Source of the DNA: JAYWAM01 sp043782425
GTDB lineage: Bacteria > Pseudomonadota > Gammaproteobacteria > Burkholderiales > Usitatibacteraceae
DNA length: 16,437 nt
Assembly: GCA_043782425.1 (NCBI GenBank)
Contig: JAYWAM010000125.1
Coordinates: 1 to 16,437 of the forward strand
Direction: 5' to 3'
The position numbers and the translations under genes were made by a program. This document shows positions 14,485-16,437 of the stretch, piece by piece; within the stretch, counting starts at the first letter, position 1, and each line of letters starts with the position of its first letter. The notes under the pieces were generated by a model that searched no databases, had not been told where the DNA came from, and saw nothing but the letters and a program-made list of their open reading frames with translations.

Positions 14485-14707
14485 GGAGAGGTTGTTCTGC
14501 CGCTTGTCGTGCGCTCGCTGCGGTCAGCGTTTATTGATTTTGTTGTGCGACCAGCCAGTCAAGCGAAATTGGCGCAGAAGAAAAATTTCCCAAGAAGTAA
14601 TAGACACTTGCGATTGTAACAAAGGCTTTGCCCGCTGGGGAAATAAAACGTCAAGCGGTGCTTTGGATTAGAATTGCGTCTTTGCTTCATTCACCGGAAA
14701 GCATTTC

Positions 14708-15796
14708 ATGGCAATCACAGAGCAAGACGTTCAAACCGCATTACGCGAACTTATTGATCCGGTCACCGACGAAAATTACGTCGCGGGCAAGGCGCTCAAG
14801 AACCTTAAAATTGACGGCGCCAGCATCGCGCTGGACATCGTGCTCGGCTATCCCGCCAAGAGCATCATCGAACAAATCCGCCAGCAGGTTACGGCGCGTC
14901 TCTCACAGTTACCCGGCGTCAAAGACGTGAACGTCAAGGTGTATTCCAAGGTGGTGTCGCACGCGGTGCAGCGCGGCGTCAAGCCGGTTCCCGGCATCAA
15001 GAACATTATTGCCGTCGCCTCGGGCAAGGGCGGCGTGGGCAAGAGCACCACCGCCGTCAATCTGGCGCTGGCGCTGGCTGCGGAAGGCGCTTCGGTCGGC
15101 ATGCTAGACGCCGACATCTACGGCCCTTCGCAACCCATGATGCTTGGCATCACCGGGCGGCCGGTTTCAAATGACGGCAAGTCGCTCGATCCGATGGAAG
15201 GTCACGGCATACAGGCCATGAGTGTGGGCTTTCTCATCGACGTGGAAACGCCTATGGTGTGGCGCGGCCCTATGGTCACCCAGGCGCTGGAACAACTGCT
15301 CAACGAAACGCGCTGGCGCGATCTCGACTATCTGGTGGTCGATCTTCCACCCGGCACCGGCGACATTCAGCTCACGCTGGCGCAGAAAGTTCCGGTCACC
15401 GGCGCAATCATTGTCACCACGCCGCAGGACATCGCGCTGCTCGATGCGCGCAAAGGCCTCAAAATGTTCGAGAAGGTCGGCATTCCCATCCTCGGTATTG
15501 TCGAGAACATGGCCATCCACATCTGCTCACAGTGCGGCCATCAGGAACACATCTTCGGCTCGGGCGGCGGCACACGCATGAGCCAGGACTATAAAGTGGA
15601 CATGCTGGGCGCCCTGCCGCTCGACATCAGCATCCGCGAGCAGGCCGATTCAGGCAAGCCGACGGTGGTGAGCGACCCCGATGGCGCGGTAGCGAAAATC
15701 TACAAACAGATCGCGCGCAAAGTCGCCGCCAAAATCGCCAAACAATCGCAGGATAAGTCGGCGCTTTTCCCCAAGATCGTGGTGCAGAATACTTGA
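14708..15796 (+). CDS. apbC: Iron-sulfur cluster carrier ATPase ApbC/Mrp
   Basis: A 362-aa cytosolic P-loop NTPase that carries and delivers [4Fe-4S] clusters. The N-terminal MIP18/DUF59 domain covers about 1-85. The deviant Walker A GKGGVGKST is at 107-115, and VVDLPPGTGDIQLT is the switch/Walker B region. The cluster-bridging C273-x-x-C276 lies in HICSQCGHQEHIFGSGGG. The length is typical. GGAAAG lies 8 nt before ATG 14708. A possible -10 box TAGAAT is at 14669-14674 with no good -35. The divergent arrangement with metG is frequent in betaproteobacteria. Confidence 0.97.
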   Translation: MAITEQDVQTALRELIDPVTDENYVAGKALKNLKIDGASIALDIVLGYPAKSIIEQIRQQVTARLSQLPGVKDVNVKVYSKVVSHAVQRGVKPVPGIKNIIAVASGKGGVGKSTTAVNLALALAAEGASVGMLDADIYGPSQPMMLGITGRPVSNDGKSLDPMEGHGIQAMSVGFLIDVETPMVWRGPMVTQALEQLLNETRWRDLDYLVVDLPPGTGDIQLTLAQKVPVTGAIIVTTPQDIALLDARKGLKMFEKVGIPILGIVENMAIHICSQCGHQEHIFGSGGGTRMSQDYKVDMLGALPLDISIREQADSGKPTVVSDPDGAVAKIYKQIARKVAAKIAKQSQDKSALFPKIVVQNT

Positions 15797-15814
15797 TGGC
15801 TTGTGGGAGCGCGG

Positions 15815-15836
15815 GGCAGGAGAATTTCCTGCCTTT
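15815..15836 (+). terminator. Probable terminator after apbC
   Basis: A perfect 7-bp stem ggcagga/tcctgcc (15815-15821, 15827-15833) with a 5-nt loop and a short TTT, 18 nt after the apbC stop. The T-run is weak, so termination may be partial. The 3' half of the stem region also belongs to a competing pairing (ggagaatt 15819-15826 with aattctcc 15844-15851). Confidence 0.5.
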
Positions 15837-16026
15837 AGCTCGCAATTCTCCCCATCATCTACCATTCAAGTGGGCGAAACCTCGTACAAGGATTGAGGCG
15901 GGAAATATCAGGGACAGAAGGGTGTGACTTTGCCGAAAATGTAGGTGTACGCAAACTAAAAGCCACAATTTTTTTGCAATATGTGATTTTCCTCACTTTT
16001 TTTCTCCACATCACGTGTGATACTCC

Positions 16027-16039
16027 AGCTTGTCAAGCT
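16027..16039. promoter_or_regulatory. Small dyads upstream of the secreted-protein gene
   Basis: agcttg-t-caagct (16027-16039) is a perfect 6-bp dyad. Just upstream, atcac-gt-gtgat (about 16011-16022) is a second, 5-bp dyad. Both lie in the A/T-rich leader of the gene starting at 16066 and could be operator half-sites or leader structure. No convincing -35/-10 pair was found. Confidence 0.3.
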
Positions 16040-16065
16040 TCAATTTATCTCTTAAAGGACAAATC

Positions 16066-16437
16066 ATGAAAATCACAGTTTCCAGATCGCTTGCTGCTTT
16101 ATCTGCCATCGCCGCTATCACGACGCCGATGCTGGTCAATGCCGAATCATCTACCCAGACAGGCGCCGGTGCATTGAGCGCAACGGCGCGGCTGGATTTC
16201 AGAATTACCATTCCCAAAGTTTTGTTCCTGCGCGTCGGAACCGGCGGCCTGTTTGGCGCAGCGGCGAATGGCACGATTGATTTGATCGACTTTACTGTCC
16301 CGTTCGCCAACGTGGGTGATAGCACGCCTATCGCAGGAACGGGTGGTGACCTTGGCGGCGGCGCTGTGACCGCGCTGTTGCGCAGCAACGCTGGTGTCGT
16401 GACCCTGACGGCTAATACCACGGGCGCCTTGACCAAC
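16066..16437 (+). CDS. Secreted Gly/Ala/Thr-rich protein, N-terminal part (cut by window end)
   Basis: An open frame of 124 codons from ATG 16066 runs off the window. A strong ribosome-binding site AAAGGA (16054-16059) lies 6 nt before it. The N-terminus MKITVSRSLAALSAIAAITTPMLVNAESS is a textbook Sec signal peptide with a likely cut after VNA (residue 27). The mature part (ATARLDFRITIPKVLFLRVG, then Gly/Thr/Ala-rich beta-type sequence with regular V/L-T/N alternation) looks like an extracellular or fimbria-like beta-rich protein. I do not recognise the family with certainty. The minus-strand ORF over the same bases is a shadow. Confidence 0.8.
   Translation, partial: MKITVSRSLAALSAIAAITTPMLVNAESSTQTGAGALSATARLDFRITIPKVLFLRVGTGGLFGAAANGTIDLIDFTVPFANVGDSTPIAGTGGDLGGGAVTALLRSNAGVVTLTANTTGALTN

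Noticed and set aside
15911..15918. gggacaga as a third copy of the ggacagaccac motif
   Set aside because: Only 8 bases match, which is within chance.
16011..16436. 141-aa minus-strand ORF
   Set aside because: It is antisense to a frame with a ribosome-binding site and signal peptide; its Ala/Pro-rich content is typical of a shadow.

Overview
The window looks like a chromosomal segment of a betaproteobacterium, possibly of the Nitrosomonadales/Gallionellales type. This is inferred from the divergent metG/apbC pair, the tRNA-Ala(GGC)/tRNA-Glu(TTC) pair with encoded CCA ends, the gene families and a moderately high GC content. No rRNA or other decisive taxonomic marker is present. Two accessory zones (about 1-5200 and the far right edge) flank a housekeeping and efflux core.

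Left accessory zone (1-5190). It starts with an unidentified coding remnant. A decayed RelE/HigB-type toxin follows, with its core replaced and a 1-nt frameshift near the end, next to an intact XRE-family antitoxin. Next is a divergent sulfur/stress module: GNAT acetyltransferase and rhodanese on the minus strand, and a GlxA/FtrA-type AraC regulator on the plus strand. Short inverted copies of a 'ggacagaccac' motif bracket this module. Then comes a two-gene type II restriction-modification system: a beta-class TSPPYW DNA methyltransferase and a PaeR7I/XhoI-family endonuclease, which predicts CTCGAG specificity. Two fold-back (MITE- or REP-like) elements fill the 377-bp non-coding gap after it.

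Efflux/redox block (5190-10598). A minus-strand operon runs adaptor (MFP) -> RND pump -> small YgaP-like DUF2892 membrane protein. A Crp/Fnr-family regulator is divergently transcribed from an 87-bp intergenic region, where a candidate operator overlaps the -35 box of the efflux promoter. A 161-bp segment bounded by a perfect 19-bp inverted repeat lies between the pump and the DUF2892 gene and includes the pump's stop codon.

Translation block (10640-14484). A strong promoter drives tRNA-Ala(GGC) and tRNA-Glu(TTC), which end at a clear intrinsic terminator. Facing it is the minus-strand operon metG -> VOC/glyoxalase-like protein -> GGQ release-factor-like protein -> acylphosphatase, with gaps of 16 and 9 nt and one 3-nt overlap. 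Divergent from metG is apbC/mrp, an Fe-S cluster carrier NTPase. It is followed by a hairpin with a competing alternative structure, and then the start of a secreted protein gene cut off by the window end.

The most notable items are the XhoI-like nuclease paired with a methyltransferase bearing a cytosine-N4-type signature, the decayed toxin beside a preserved antitoxin, and the long inverted repeat in the efflux operon. I found no system here that I can confidently call new in kind.
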